Part shown: piece after piece, positions 1-11,750 of the stretch | How the letters are laid out: the number at the start of each line of letters is the position of its first letter | Numbering within the stretch: the stretch's first letter is position 1 | NCBI GenBank assembly: GCA_013433145.1 | Contig: CM024189.1 | Location: 6,378,001-6,442,000 of the forward strand | Length of the DNA stretch: 64,000 bases | Source of the DNA: Ascaris suum | Lineage: Eukaryota > Nematoda > Chromadorea > Rhabditida > Ascarididae | Direction of reading: 5' to 3' | Position numbers and translations under genes: made by a program | Notes under the pieces: generated by a model | Databases searched by the model: none | What the model was told of the DNA's origin: nothing | What the model saw: the letters and a program-made list of their open reading frames with translations, nothing else

Positions 1-2
1 AA

Positions 3-998
3 AAGATTGAAGTACGTAAAAATCAGAAGACAGCCGACAGTATTGCTCGCCTTACGAACGATGTTGATGAGCAAGTAATATATAAAGTTTCATATGTGCT
101 CTCTTTCTAAGCTTCGTTTGGAAATTTTGGCCATCTTCAGACATGAGTGGACAAGCGTCTCTTTCTTTGTTGGCAAATCGCATACATGACTACAAAGTTT
201 ACATGTTCGATGTGTATCGTATTATATATAATAATACACTCAAGAAATGTTAGTTTACATGTGGGAAAATTTTATAATTTCACGAACCGTTCAATCTCAT
301 TAGACGCATCGATTTCTTGCAAGTTTCTCTCGTTGAATGAATGTTCTAGAAAAATTGTTGCATCGCTTTTATCGTTTTCTGTATGCATGTTGCACAATAG
401 GCAAACGTATTACAATATATTTTCAACATGCATTTGTATAAATTGTGCATTGCTATAATTTATCTGTGTTTGTAATCATTACTGCAGAAGGGAGTAGCCG
501 TTAGTGCAATATTTTTGAGTGCGTATGCCATATAAGGAAATCCTTCATTGTCATTCGTGACTTACTTAGGTTAGTGTTAAGAAGTATTTTTGCCGAAAAT
601 GGTACTGCAAATAAGGCTTACATCGCGCTTTCGTCTTAATCCAGATTTCTGAAATTGTGCCAATTATGAATAATTTTTGATAAACAACACCCAATGCAAA
701 TCTCTGTTGAAGATTTCTCTAAAGATGATGTATACTCGAAAAAGCATAGCTACAACACAAATTTCGGAGTTTTTCTTTGAAGGATAAACGACTCAGTGAA
801 TTGGTGGAATTGAGGAGGAAAATAGAGAAAGCGCTTCGTAAGGGAAGCGAAACGGCACTTTCAGTGGAATCACGACTTCGATCGGCAGCCAAACATGCCG
901 AACAGCTCGAAATGGTCGCACTACTCGTACGAATGGCCGAGGCGGACGCAGAAAGTAAATATTTCTATGGACCTATAGCTGACGAATTAAATTCTTAA
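3..998 (+). CDS. 3' end of an unidentified coiled-coil protein gene (partial)
   Basis: Two exons are supported: 3-74, ending CAA before a GTAATA donor, and 783-998, following a TTTGAAG acceptor and ending in TAA. Both are in phase 0, so they join without a frame change. The 95 visible residues are rich in Lys, Arg, Glu and Ala (for example KRLSELVELRRKIEKAL), with heptad-like Leu spacing, so a coiled coil or long amphipathic helix is likely. The last residues, YFYGPIADELNS, look like a short globular tail. I do not recognise the family. The gene begins before the window. Codon use and the clean splice join favour a real gene; no AATAAA signal was seen after the stop. Confidence 0.55.
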
Positions 999-1472
999 TG
1001 TTCTTTTCGAAAAAGAAAGTGAGACCCTCTTCGCCACTTACAAGACCCCCTCTTGTTGCTCAAATTTGATATCATTCTAAGCAAAGATGCTGCAAACAAC
1101 TTTGAATTATTTCCGCTTCTTCATCGCTTTCCATTATACCAAAATCTCTAACTTGATGAACTTGCATTTCATTTGGGTTTTAATTGAACATAGATGTGAT
1201 GACAAAAAAGGTTGTGTGCAGTGAAAAATAGAGAAAGTTTAATTGGAAGATTATCTCATAAAAATCATCTAATTTTTGAGCGCAGATTTACTTCAACGCT
1301 TTTGATGATTTAACAAAGTTTTGATGAGAGGACAGGTGTCAACACATTAGTAAAATGTGTTTTCCTGGGGTCATTTTTTGTGAAGCTGTAGAAATGCTGA
1401 TATTGCGTACGATACATTTGGAACATTTAACTGCAGTAAGCACTATTCTCCTATAATGAACCTCCTTCAGAA
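999..1472. other. Intergenic gap
   Basis: This AT-rich stretch separates two same-strand genes. I see no open frame of note and no clear AATAAA. At about 470 bases the gap is longer than typical nematode operon spacers of roughly 100 bases, so an operon is possible but not supported. Confidence 0.5.
1469..1470 (+). promoter_or_regulatory. Candidate spliced-leader acceptor site
   Basis: The sequence CTCCTTCAG lies two bases before an ATG that opens a multi-exon reading frame. No in-frame coding sequence precedes it. In nematodes this layout usually marks trans-splicing of a spliced leader. A cis-spliced non-coding first exon is the alternative. Confidence 0.55.
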
Positions 1473-2951
1473 ATGGCTATTAAAAGTGACTGGGTGCTGC
1501 AAAGCTTAAGGCTAAACCGTACGAACAATTCGCTTGCAAAAGTTCAACGATACGAGGTGATCGCGGACCGCTTGATCGAAGGAGTAGTTGAAGGTATGTA
1601 CTTGATCAGTTATATGATAGCCTACATGTGTACGTAGAGAGGGTGAGAGTGGAAAGAATGAATGAAGAAAGTTGAGAGAAGTTGGAGAGGAAGAAATTTT
1701 CAGTAAATGTGCTTTTCGTTTTGCTAGAAAGGACCACATTCGATAGTTGCTGCCGAATCTATTTACACCAAATCTTTGCAGAATTTGTATTGTTCTTTGT
1801 TGGAAGTCGATTGCTCATCTATGAGCTAAAGATGATCCTGCAGCACAAAAAAAAAATATTTCCTTTACAAGTAAAAACTTGCATTAAATGGACAATGATC
1901 CGTTGGGCTTCTCAACTTTTTACTCACTTTCTGGATTTTTCAGAGAACAATCGTGAGCAATTGCAACAAGAATATCGAATAATAAAAAATCAAATTCAAT
2001 TCAGTTTGCTTCCACTGCGTCAGAATACAACTATCGTATCATGGAATACCGAACTTCTAAATCGTTCCATTTCAAATCGTATTTCGTATGTATTCTTTCA
2101 TCTTTTATCACTATTCACTGCGTATAATCAACCAACAATCCTTCGACTAAACGTCTAATGCAATTCGTTGAGCAACGATAACACGTTATACTTGTTATAC
2201 TTGTTATATGACGTATACTCTGAGGTGTCGTTTCCGGAAACTTATAAAAGTTACTTGCTCACCAATTTCCAATTGCAAAATGGTCTATTAATATTCGTTT
2301 ACACTGAGGATCTGAATGAAATGAAATTTGATGCAAAAAAAAATCATTCATTTTGTTACCATTAAATTCTTATATGCTTGCTAGAAATTACTTCTACATA
2401 AATTTGCAAAAGCAAAAACGCTTATGTAAATCTTTTTAGCCACGTTGATGAAATGAACGCAACGTATAAAGTTAAAAGGGAACATCTGGAAAATACAGAT
2501 GTGCATCTACCGTTGATCAGCGATAGCAACGTTCGTTCACCTGATAAGCAGAACTTTTCCTCTCAGAGAGGTGAGTTGTTTCGGAATTTATCACTGGTAT
2601 GTAAATGTTTCATTTTTGAAACGTACAACAGAAATCACTTTTGAAGGCGACTAATCTTCCAAGTTTCTATCGGCATTGGCAAAATTCCATCGAAAATTTA
2701 GCATATAGTCTGCACGCTTCAATATATTTCAGTTATAGATTATTTGTCGTAGTAATAGGCTAGCTGCAATTCAACGTATACTCCGGTCTTTTCTTTATTA
2801 TAAATACTTTTTTATAATTTGCATACATTTCGTTATTTTTCTCATAAATCATCATGATTCATCTTCTAATCTATTTTTTCATTGAAGAATCGATATTTCA
2901 GGCGAAAATATATCCAATCAGCCACAAATAACGCATTTACCATCGTTATAA
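1473..2951 (+). CDS. Small protein of unknown function (147 residues, four exons)
   Basis: Exons 1473-1593, 1944-2085, 2440-2570 and 2902-2951 join in frame and end in TAA. Donors are GTATGT, GTATGT and GTGAGT; acceptors are TTTTTCAG, CTTTTTAG and ATATTTCAG, all near the nematode consensus. The start lies two bases after a likely spliced-leader acceptor. An AATAAA-type signal (about 3003) follows the stop by some 55 bases. The protein begins MAIKSDWVLQSLRLNR. It has a charged helical middle (ENNREQLQQEYRIIKNQ) and a polar, probably disordered C-terminal half. There is no signal peptide, membrane segment or motif that I recognise. Four consistent splice phases make a chance structure unlikely, but the function is unknown. 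Confidence 0.65.
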
Positions 2952-3492
2952 TCCAGTGAGCACATTTTTGTTATTAATATTCTTTTGCAAGAGGAGGATA
3001 AAATAAATTTCTATTGAGAGGTTTACTCACATTCAACTATGGGTGCATATAGAAATTAAAGACAGCAACGAATAGATGCATCAGTGTGGCGTTATTTCTT
3101 TGCATCATGACCCACGCATTTCATTTCTACGGAGTATGCAAATGCAACATTTTAGCGGCTTTTAAGCAATTGTAACGCAAAACGAAGTTGGAGGCTCTTT
3201 GACATGAATAAATCATTGAATATTCGGCGCGAAATTTTCGATCAATCAAAGTGCCAGAGCATGCAAAAAGATAGACGTTGCGTGAAAACTCAATAATCTT
3301 CATGTGCTATTAGAAATGAGAAGACATAAAGGGAATGGTAAGGATTTCAAATTTCAAGCGTCACCTCATTCCTATGTGATCGCCCATTCCTGAAGTATTC
3401 AAAGGTTTGTGCATACTGAAGGCATATCATCCCCTCTAAATCTCGAAATTTGGCACAGTCATTGAATATTCACGACAGAAGTTGCACAACAG

Positions 3493-3882
3493 TTGCTGCT
3501 ACTCGGCAAAGTCAGCTGGATAAAAAAAATGCATCTTTCTTGCTCTTCACATGCTTCTTCCAGCCAAAAATTGCTAGCCAATAGAAATTTTCCATACTTT
3601 TTTCACTTTCTAACATTACAATCCGAGAAATATTACCTCAAAACATGGACTTATTCTAAAATAATGCCGAATGGAAAATCTGAACAATTTTATATCTGTC
3701 TGCGAATTGTTGACAATAAACCACACATCATCGCCGGTTTTGAAGAGCCCGAAGTTTACAGATTCTTCCGAGCTCCAGGTACCATTTCACTGATTCGAAC
3801 CCCAGTTGCCCTACCTTTATGCAATTTAGGTTCGAAATCGGCTTGTTGCTATTCCGGAATAACAGAAATAAAGGTGCGATAA
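3493..3882 (+). CDS. Doubtful ORF, unknown
   Basis: A 129-codon open frame with a protein-like middle (for example QFYICLRIVDNKPHIIAGF). A possible acceptor (CTTCTTCCAG, near 3563) and a possible donor (CCAG before GTACCA, near 3779) could make it an internal exon, but I found no partner exons on this strand. Its 3' end overlaps the antisense coding-like segment at 3849-4142, so at most one of the two is likely to be real. No family was recognised. Confidence 0.15.
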   Translation: MLLLGKVSWIKKMHLSCSSHASSSQKLLANRNFPYFFHFLTLQSEKYYLKTWTYSKIMPNGKSEQFYICLRIVDNKPHIIAGFEEPEVYRFFRAPGTISLIRTPVALPLCNLGSKSACCYSGITEIKVR

Positions 3883-4142
3883 TATGAAGAATGGAGTGAC
3901 TGCTTTGATAGAACAACACAGCTACACTCTGAAGAGTGAAGAGCAACAAATTCTGACGTTGAGCTAAAGACATGAACAATGAAACTGAAAGAATAGCGCA
4001 AAAAATTGAGAACTTCGAAGGCACAGTTCTTCAGATCATCGTATAGGGCCCAGAAGTGGTAGTCGTTCGGGAATCGAGGACCACCCAAGTGGTTGTGACG
4101 GAAGGCGCGATCGGCGAAGGCTTTGCGAAGGCGGATAAATTG
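3849..4142 (-). pseudogene. Coding-like fragment downstream of the channel gene
   Basis: Reading the - strand from 4142, a 98-codon frame runs to a stop at 3849. Its first 45 or so codons use TTC, CGC, GCC, AAC, GAC and TAC heavily, like a highly expressed gene and unlike the surrounding AT-rich DNA. They encode a well-formed stretch that includes the segment GGPRFPNDYHFWALYDDLKN. An in-frame TAA lies immediately upstream and no good acceptor precedes the block; CGCAAAG near 4120 is the best. It lies just past the channel stop codon, so it may be 3' UTR, a retro-copied gene fragment or a lone exon. I do not recognise the family. Confidence 0.3.
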
Positions 4143-4146
4143 TTAA

Positions 4147-7100
4147 TCAGCTGTTCAAGAGTATACCACCCATGTAGTAACCCCAATATCCGACATTGAA
4201 CACTGCATACACTACTGAAAAATTTAGCGATCCCACATTTACATAATTCTATTTTAATATTCTTTCTAATTTTGAACGGCAATTTTTATTTTGAGGGATG
4301 GAGCAATTTTAGAGCGCGAAAATTATGTGGGCTGATTGATTGACGATCCATGTGAGTAGTTGTTTGACACATTTCGCTTCCATCTGCAGTGACTTTTAAC
4401 GAAACCGCCTAGATGCGAACAATTTGCATAAATTCATGCGAAGAGAGTGAGCATCTTTCCAAATCGTTGAATCGTAAAAGTTTAACTTTTATACCCTCTA
4501 GTAAGTTTAGTTTTTTCGAGCGGAAAAACTCAATTTTGTATAAAGTTTCATAGGAAGCTCACTTGGGAAGACGATTCTCGAATAGAGATCGAGTTTCTCG
4601 GTGTCCCATTTCGACTTCCGCTTCTATAAGATTTTTATTCTGCACTCGATGTGTAATATACGCTTTATTTTCCTGTTCTAGACGTATACAGTACTCATCG
4701 ACATAAAGTTTTAACCGAAATTTGCCATCCCACTTTGTTTCTCAAAAAAAAAGCTGTAATTTAAAGGTTCAAAAATGTTTAAATGCAATCACTATGAAGA
4801 CAATAAAAGGGATAGAACCGTATTAATGAATATATTTTCCTCAGGTGTTCATTTTATTGGACCCTTGAAGCTAATAGTTTGAGATCTACATTAACGATAA
4901 TCGACAGTTTATATTTGAGAATTAAAAGAATGCAAATAATTTTTTCATTAGATTTGATTTGTTTGAATTTTTAAAACGTTTTTAACAAGCGTTATAAAAT
5001 TGCTCCCCCTGAGATGGACCCTGAAAAAAAAACACATAATTATTTCGTGCTTTTATGTGAATGGTATTTTTTTTTTAAATTAAGCCTGTGATTAAAAATC
5101 GAAAATTTTTCTGCCCCACTTTTCAAGAAAAACAGAACAAATCAAACAAGATAAAGAACTCTTTTAAAAAAATACGAACTTTTTTATTCAAGTGTTTCAG
5201 TTTCACAATCGATCGACCTTCGTTGCGGCTCATAAAACCAATCATTGCGAGCTCGATTAGTGACGCGAAAATAAACGTCATTCCACTGGAAAATAATTTG
5301 CGTTAAATGTTTTGAATGCAAAGTATACAATCCCAAACGACGATTGTTTTTGTCATTTGCATATTTAATAGTAGAGGAAGTAGTCCCACAGATGACAACA
5401 CACAACATTACCACTGAGGGAAGTTAATATCGGCAAACGTCAAAGAATTTTTCGACGACACTAATATATTCAAAAATTTGCATGCACATAACCAGATTAA
5501 CAAAATCAAAGCGACGGAAATAATTTGCGCATGATTGCTTACCTTAACACCCAAACGTCGATCGCCTGAAATTTCAATGAACTATAAGAATGAGTCGAAT
5601 GAATATACCTCACCTTAGATTGTATTGTTTTTATTCATGGAATTTTCAGAGCGAAACTTCAATCATCTTTGTGCAAAGTATGTTGATGCTGCGCAATTGC
5701 AATAAAAAACAACTTCAAACAAACGTTAGCTAACTCCGGGCACCAAAATCGCTTCAGCGAAAAAGGACGAGCGTAATTGCTTTAAAAATCGACATACACA
5801 GCAACGCAATTGCTAGACACGCAATGCCCATGAGAGATTAGACTAAATTTGAGTGAATATTCCTCTGGATTCACTGCTTCCGATGTTACTTTCATTTCCA
5901 GCTCTTGCTAAATCTCCTCCAAATATAGGTAATATATCGATAGATCGAAGAATTGAAAACAATTGCGCTTGTCTGCTAGAAATTCATACATAAACACACA
6001 CATACACACACCTTGATATAAGACACCCGTGGTAAATTGCGAATGATGTTTCCGAATTGAAACGTCATTGCTAATAACGCGTTCACTCCAATCATTGTTC
6101 TCGCTGGAATTGCCTTTGGTCCTAAGTAGAATGGAATCCATGAAATAAAAATAGTAAGATAGGTCGGTATATATCCTGCAATTCGATAGCACTTAGTAGT
6201 TTACCTTTGCTCATAACGCAGTTTTTCGTTGCGCTTGATTTTTAATTTTGGTTTGCCTGTTGGTCTGTTTCGTGTTTTTTTTCACGCATGATAAAGTTAA
6301 GGCTAACGAGGTATGTTATGTTCTTGACGGAAGTTTTCATATGCATAAGAACTAATGACGTAGCCGATAGACTATACTGTCGCAAAGCTTGCTGGCTGAC
6401 ACCAATACCGATCTATTCAAGCCGATCCGTTAGCAAATAGAAGATGCTTTATCCGTGATCGGAAATGGATCCTATCAATGTTGAAGAATAACGTAGCGAA
6501 AATTAATGCACTACTTGAAGAAAACTTTCGAGTACCCCAATGTGTGCAAAACGCTTTTAAGTATCGTTGTCATGCAATAAATTCTGGATCCATCCAACAT
6601 TAAAGCAGTAGAACTAACTTCAATTCACAAATACGAGATTCTCAGCTAATTTTGTGCCCCCAAATTGTGTGTAACGCTATTTAAGCGAAAATGATCAAGC
6701 GTTATGGCATTACTAACTTCAGCACTTATTGAATCGGTCGACATTTGAAAAGTTTGCGAAACTTGACCTAGGCTCATTTTTGATTTACTTGATGTGAAGC
6801 TGTTAAGTAGGCAATTAAAATGCTTCCATTATTATGACTTTTTCTAATACTAAGTCAACAACTTGCAATATATTTTTATTTCATTTCACATGCAGAACTC
6901 AGGATTATTTTTATATCAAAGATCACATTCTTTGATGTGTCACTTTGAGATGTTACCTATGAAAATTAAAAAGCATAAGCTCATCGAACAACCTATTAAG
7001 TTTAAGTAATTTTTCACGCTGAAATACTCTTTTACTCAGCGAGAAAGAGCATTATAAGGGTTGATTTCTTTGCTCTATTTGAATACATGAATTGACTTCT

Positions 7101-10100
7101 TATACCTTGTAGTATATACCAACCATATCGCCTTCGAAAAGTAAACGATACCGTCAATTCGTCCCAAATACCAGCAGCATATTTCTGCAATATTAGTATG
7201 GAAAATAAGACAGCAAAAGTTATGCCATTTGTTACAATTGAATCAAGAGACCGTAATGAAAGTTCTACCTAATCGGCAGTGAAATAAATCGACCTTTTGC
7301 TTATGACAAAAGAGAAATTCAAAGATCCCAAAGCTCGCCGTCTCTCAAATCTAAGCCCGATTAAGGAGCACCTGGTTGGTTGAAATCATCAATATTGTCT
7401 TCTTGCAATAGCATTAGAACGACTGCCCACCCATCAAAAGTATATCTACGCTCATGAATAGAAAAAAAGGAGCAAATAACATATTGTCTTACCGCTTCAA
7501 TGTTGAAAGTTGAAAAGTTTATTAAGGTGAAATCGGGTAGTTCAATATCCTTGTAAAGAATCACAGGATTTGGCTCATTCCATTTCATTCGTACTTCTTC
7601 GATATTATAATTGTAGGACTCGAAAGTGAGAATACACGATATTGAATCCATAGGAAATTTTGCTAAATCCAAAATGCATGGTCCAGTACCTTTTATTCTC
7701 CAACAAGACCATATTGATCCTATAAGAACAAACCATTGCTGATTTTCTCAAGTGATGCAATGAAGAGCAAATTTCCGATTTAAAAAAAAGTGCCATGCAG
7801 AATTTGTCAATTAGATCGACGATTATTTAACGGATTCAGAACGCAACGAAATGCACATCAATGAGGCTTTTTTATTTGCTGCTCAAGAATCGTTTTCTGC
7901 TCGGAAATATCATGTGAAGCACAAAGCTGAAATGAACAATATTTACACTCCCCACGGGAACTGCACCGACAATTCAATTAAAAGGCATTGCTTGAGAGCA
8001 AAAACTCGTCAACAGTAATATTTTGAGCAGATTCACAATATTGCACAAGCGTGCGGATTTTGTGCTGCAATTTTCAAGAATTCACTGTTCTGTATTTGAA
8101 AAGCTTCCAGTTTTCTTTTCACTAAGACATTGTTCTTTATGGGTGGTGGCTTCCGGTTAGTGAGGAACTAGCGGCAAATACCTATTTGACCTATGGGAAT
8201 ACGTCTAACGGGGACTTGGCCATTCGTCACTTCTATGGATCACATAAGGATTTACTCTGCTAAAAGATGTGACGAAATTTCCAGGAATTGAACAGTTAAG
8301 GAAATTAAATCCAGCTCTAGTCGTTGGAATAAATAGACGAATATTCGAACATTAGAATATAAATGAAAATTTACCGTTCGAGAGCTCCGACCTTTTAAAA
8401 CAAGTTAGTGCAACATAGTTTATTATGATGCGCAAAACTTCAACATGCATTGAGCAGATAGTATCTCCTACAGCCAACTCTTATCAATAAATAACTTAAC
8501 TTCAATAATAGCGTACACTGTCAGATACTTCATTTATGAAAACAATACACAGAAATATTTAGTCGTAGCACTTGTCCATAAGCCAACAGCCTATTAGTCG
8601 CGCTTAAATTTTTGTCCCCCTGTATACTAAATAATTAGGTCGTTTCTTTAATAACTTGCACTTCTTCTCGTGAGCGAAAAACCGATCTAACTGCTTTACG
8701 CTTACATTTTCAAGGGATAACATTCGCTTGGAATAACTCTTAGAAAGCACAATATATAAATTCTAATTCTAGAAAGCCCAACGTGCAAATTATTTCAAGC
8801 TTCATGCAAATGTATTCGAAGCAGCTGTAAAAGAGAGAGAGAGAGAGAGAGGGGGGGGGTGGGGGAGGGAGAGAGAAAGGCAGAAAGACCCAATGCGACT
8901 GCAAGATGCACTTATTGCGAATAAAGCGAAAAGCACTGAATGCTTATTAAATGAGAGAAGAGAGAAATTCCGTTATACGGGTGTGAATTCATATCAATGC
9001 GAAATTCACTAAAATATTCATTCAATTTTATTGATTGGAGTTTCTTTTCTATTTTTCTCTTTAAAGAAGCAATGCATTGATTTCAATATGAAATCTTTCA
9101 AGAGAGACGAAACGTTTGATAGAATTTCAAAAGAGAATATTGGAATTTTTTGAACAAAAAAAAAAAAGTTGGTTATGGAAAATATTGATTAGTTTGAATT
9201 ATTAAACCTATCGTAAATTTCAGCAATTCAATTATCGATGATTGTATGGCTTCGATGAAATCTTTTAACATCGAAACCATTACACATAATCGTAATTGTT
9301 CCACTTTTGTTGTGATACATTTCATTGTTTCGTATAACAAAGAAATTTTCATCATATATTTATCTTTATTCTATTGATCGACAAATATGTTCTGTGATGT
9401 AGTTTATGATGTACTATAAATAAAGACAAAACATATGCAAAAAAAAAAGACCACACTGAACTGAAAGCGAAAATATACGAGATGAAGCACTCAATGTGAA
9501 TCGCAAGAATAGCCGGCATCTTCACTAATTAAAAGTAACTTAAGGGTTCTGTTAAGGTATTCAGGGCTAGTGTGCCATCAAAGAAAAAAGTACAGTTAGA
9601 AACAACCAAATATGATAGCACATCGTTCGATATTGCTATCATTCTTGAGGTGTGAAAATTTTTTTCTTTGAAGAGAAGTGAAAGATAGAGAAAAGTAATA
9701 AGGATCGTTGTTGCGGCCTTCCCGTTCCACTTCTCCTTCACCGATGACATCCTTCGAATGTGAAGGAAACGACTGAGCAATCGATTCGAAAAACGTGGAA
9801 TTTATAATGCATTAGGGAACTCGTTGACGGGTGCATTTATGTTTTCATTTTCTCTGTTCAACTGCTCGATTTTTGAATAATGATAATCAGATTTTCGCTC
9901 ACTAACAGACTTTATCTGTTTTGAACTCACCTTCGCACGCTCGCTCCCCCATCCAACTTTTCCACTCCTCGCGCTCTTTCCACTTTCCAAACTCCTTCAT
10001 ATTCTCTTCTGATTGCAAATATTTTTTTATTGTTTATGAATCAGGCTATATTTAAATACTTACCGTTTGGAAAAATCATAAAGAAGACATTTCTAAACGG

Positions 10101-11750
10101 TGAGCTATGAATAAGCGCCCTTTTCGAATTGATAAAGCACGTATTGGGTATCCAAATACTTTCTTGTATACTGTGATCGAAGCTGAGATTACGATTGCAA
10201 GGATAGAGTTGCTCATAGTCGAGCGCCGGATCCTCCCAAAATTCGTTCACATACAAATCTAAAAAATAACATTAACTTTTTTTGTTATCTTTTGAAGCGC
10301 AATTTATTGTTATTTCAAATATAGCAGCTGTTTATTTTTGTAGTTATTTGCATATAGTGCTTCGTCCAATGTCAGACTCGATTTAATTATGCCCCAAATT
10401 TAATAACTATATCATAGAAATTGTTTTATTCGATTAATTATTAGTTTTGTTGAACGCATAATCTCAAGGATTATGGTAGAGAGCATAGTAATAATTATAG
10501 TAATGAATGCGATAGTGATTACGTCTCATATTAAAAGCTAAAATTCACTTCACTATGCGTATTGCTGTGCTATCGTAATAATAAAAAAAATGAAAGATTA
10601 TTTAATAACCCGATGGAACTTTAATGCATTTTTACGGCACTTTTCATTATATCAACATATTGCATGTCAGCTCCAACTATCAACTTTCAATCATTTCCGT
10701 TGCTCTTCTTTAACTAGTCTATAAACATATATGTCAAAAACGATCGATTCCTTCTTCTAAGCAGAAATTGAGCAACAAGCATATGGTGTCTATTTTGGTT
10801 GTTTCGTTAGCCAGTTTAGGAAGTGTGCCTTTTACGGTCTCTCTATGAGGATGGAAAGAAATCCGATTATGGAAGTGATAATGATTAGCCCGTTTTGTGA
10901 AACTCCACAATTTGAATTTAATGAGAGTGAGCTGGTTTATCGAAGATGTGACTTAATGCGCGTTTTTTTTTCATAAAGTAAGATGTCTTTTAGCGTTTCA
11001 CTAAGCAAAGAGAGTATACTTGCGATTCGAAGAAATTCATGATTGAAATCGAGCGGTGGAAAACATGAAATACAATTAAGGGAGTAGCTGGCAATGCTTA
11101 CATCAGTAAATGTGCTTTATTGCCTACGGCGAACAACTCATATTACGTAAGTGATGTGCCTAATGGGCTAGGGAGCACAAGTTGAAGAAAGCAATCACAC
11201 TCGCCTAATGGCAACAAATATTCTCACATAACAATCAAGAAATGACAACTGCTGCTCTCCGTACAATTGAAAACACCCCATCTATAGTAAACACCCTTAT
11301 GAAAATGCTCGACACGACTGTACATGTTTCAAATTAATTTAATCCCTTATTACGATATGACAAAAGCGCCGCAGACGTGATATACATTTCATTTTATATT
11401 GAGTGGAATAGTTAACTGCGGAAAACTTAGCTCGTACAAATAGTGCAAATGAGAGATGTGAATGAACGAGGAGAGATAGGAAGTTGACGTTGTGGGAACG
11501 TACCAATTTCGAAGTCTTGTGTGAGTTCAGAAACGGACGTCACCTCTTGCACCCACATCTCGATGCGTACGGTAACGGGTTGTGAGGGCAGTTTGTGCCG
11601 GTTATAGCGAACGGCCGTCTCCATAAGCAGATGATCCATAACGTCTGTATCGTTCGCACAGTATTGATGACGGTATGGTAGAAAGTGTGGGAGTGCAACG
11701 ATCACATGCACGGCTAGTGCAGTATGCAGCACGAGCGTCGTGGATCGCAT
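4147..11750 (-). CDS. Cys-loop ligand-gated ion channel subunit, predicted anion-selective
   Basis: Nine exons (high to low): 11504-11750, 10064-10258, 7493-7719, 7106-7184, 6012-6175, 5543-5565, 5180-5285, 4563-4623 and 4147-4214; about 389 residues. A signal peptide ([21 protein letters not shown]) leads a ligand-binding domain with [32 protein letters not shown] and a Cys-loop of 13 residues between C162 and C176. M1 spans two exons (GWYILQ, then [13 protein letters not shown]). PAR at 273-275 opens M2 ([17 protein letters not shown]); in this superfamily PAR marks chloride selectivity. M3 starts in a 23-base exon. The M3-M4 loop is short, and M4 ([13 protein letters not shown]) is close to the C terminus. 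The donor at 5179 is GTTCGT; an alternative is 5176, but only 5180 keeps phase. The family includes GABA-, amine- and acetylcholine-gated channels; I cannot assign the ligand. The long introns look empty apart from simple repeats. Confidence 0.92.
8830..8882 (+). repeat. GA microsatellite followed by a G-run
   Basis: A run of AG dinucleotides is followed by nine G and further G blocks, in the 2.3-kb intron between channel exons 2 and 3. The G blocks could form a quadruplex. It is simple sequence with no coding role. Confidence 0.85.

Larger units (their letters stand above)
2952..4146. other. Intergenic region between convergent genes
   Basis: This region lies between the + strand small gene and the 3' end of the - strand channel gene. 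The first part holds the polyadenylation signal near 3003. An open + strand frame at 3493-3882 and a coding-like - strand segment at 3849-4142 are the only features of note; both are described separately. The rest looks unconstrained. Confidence 0.5.

Noticed and set aside
3785..3850. Possible tRNA T-loop (TTCGAA motifs in both orientations)
   Set aside because: No acceptor stem, D arm or anticodon arm of the right size could be paired around it.
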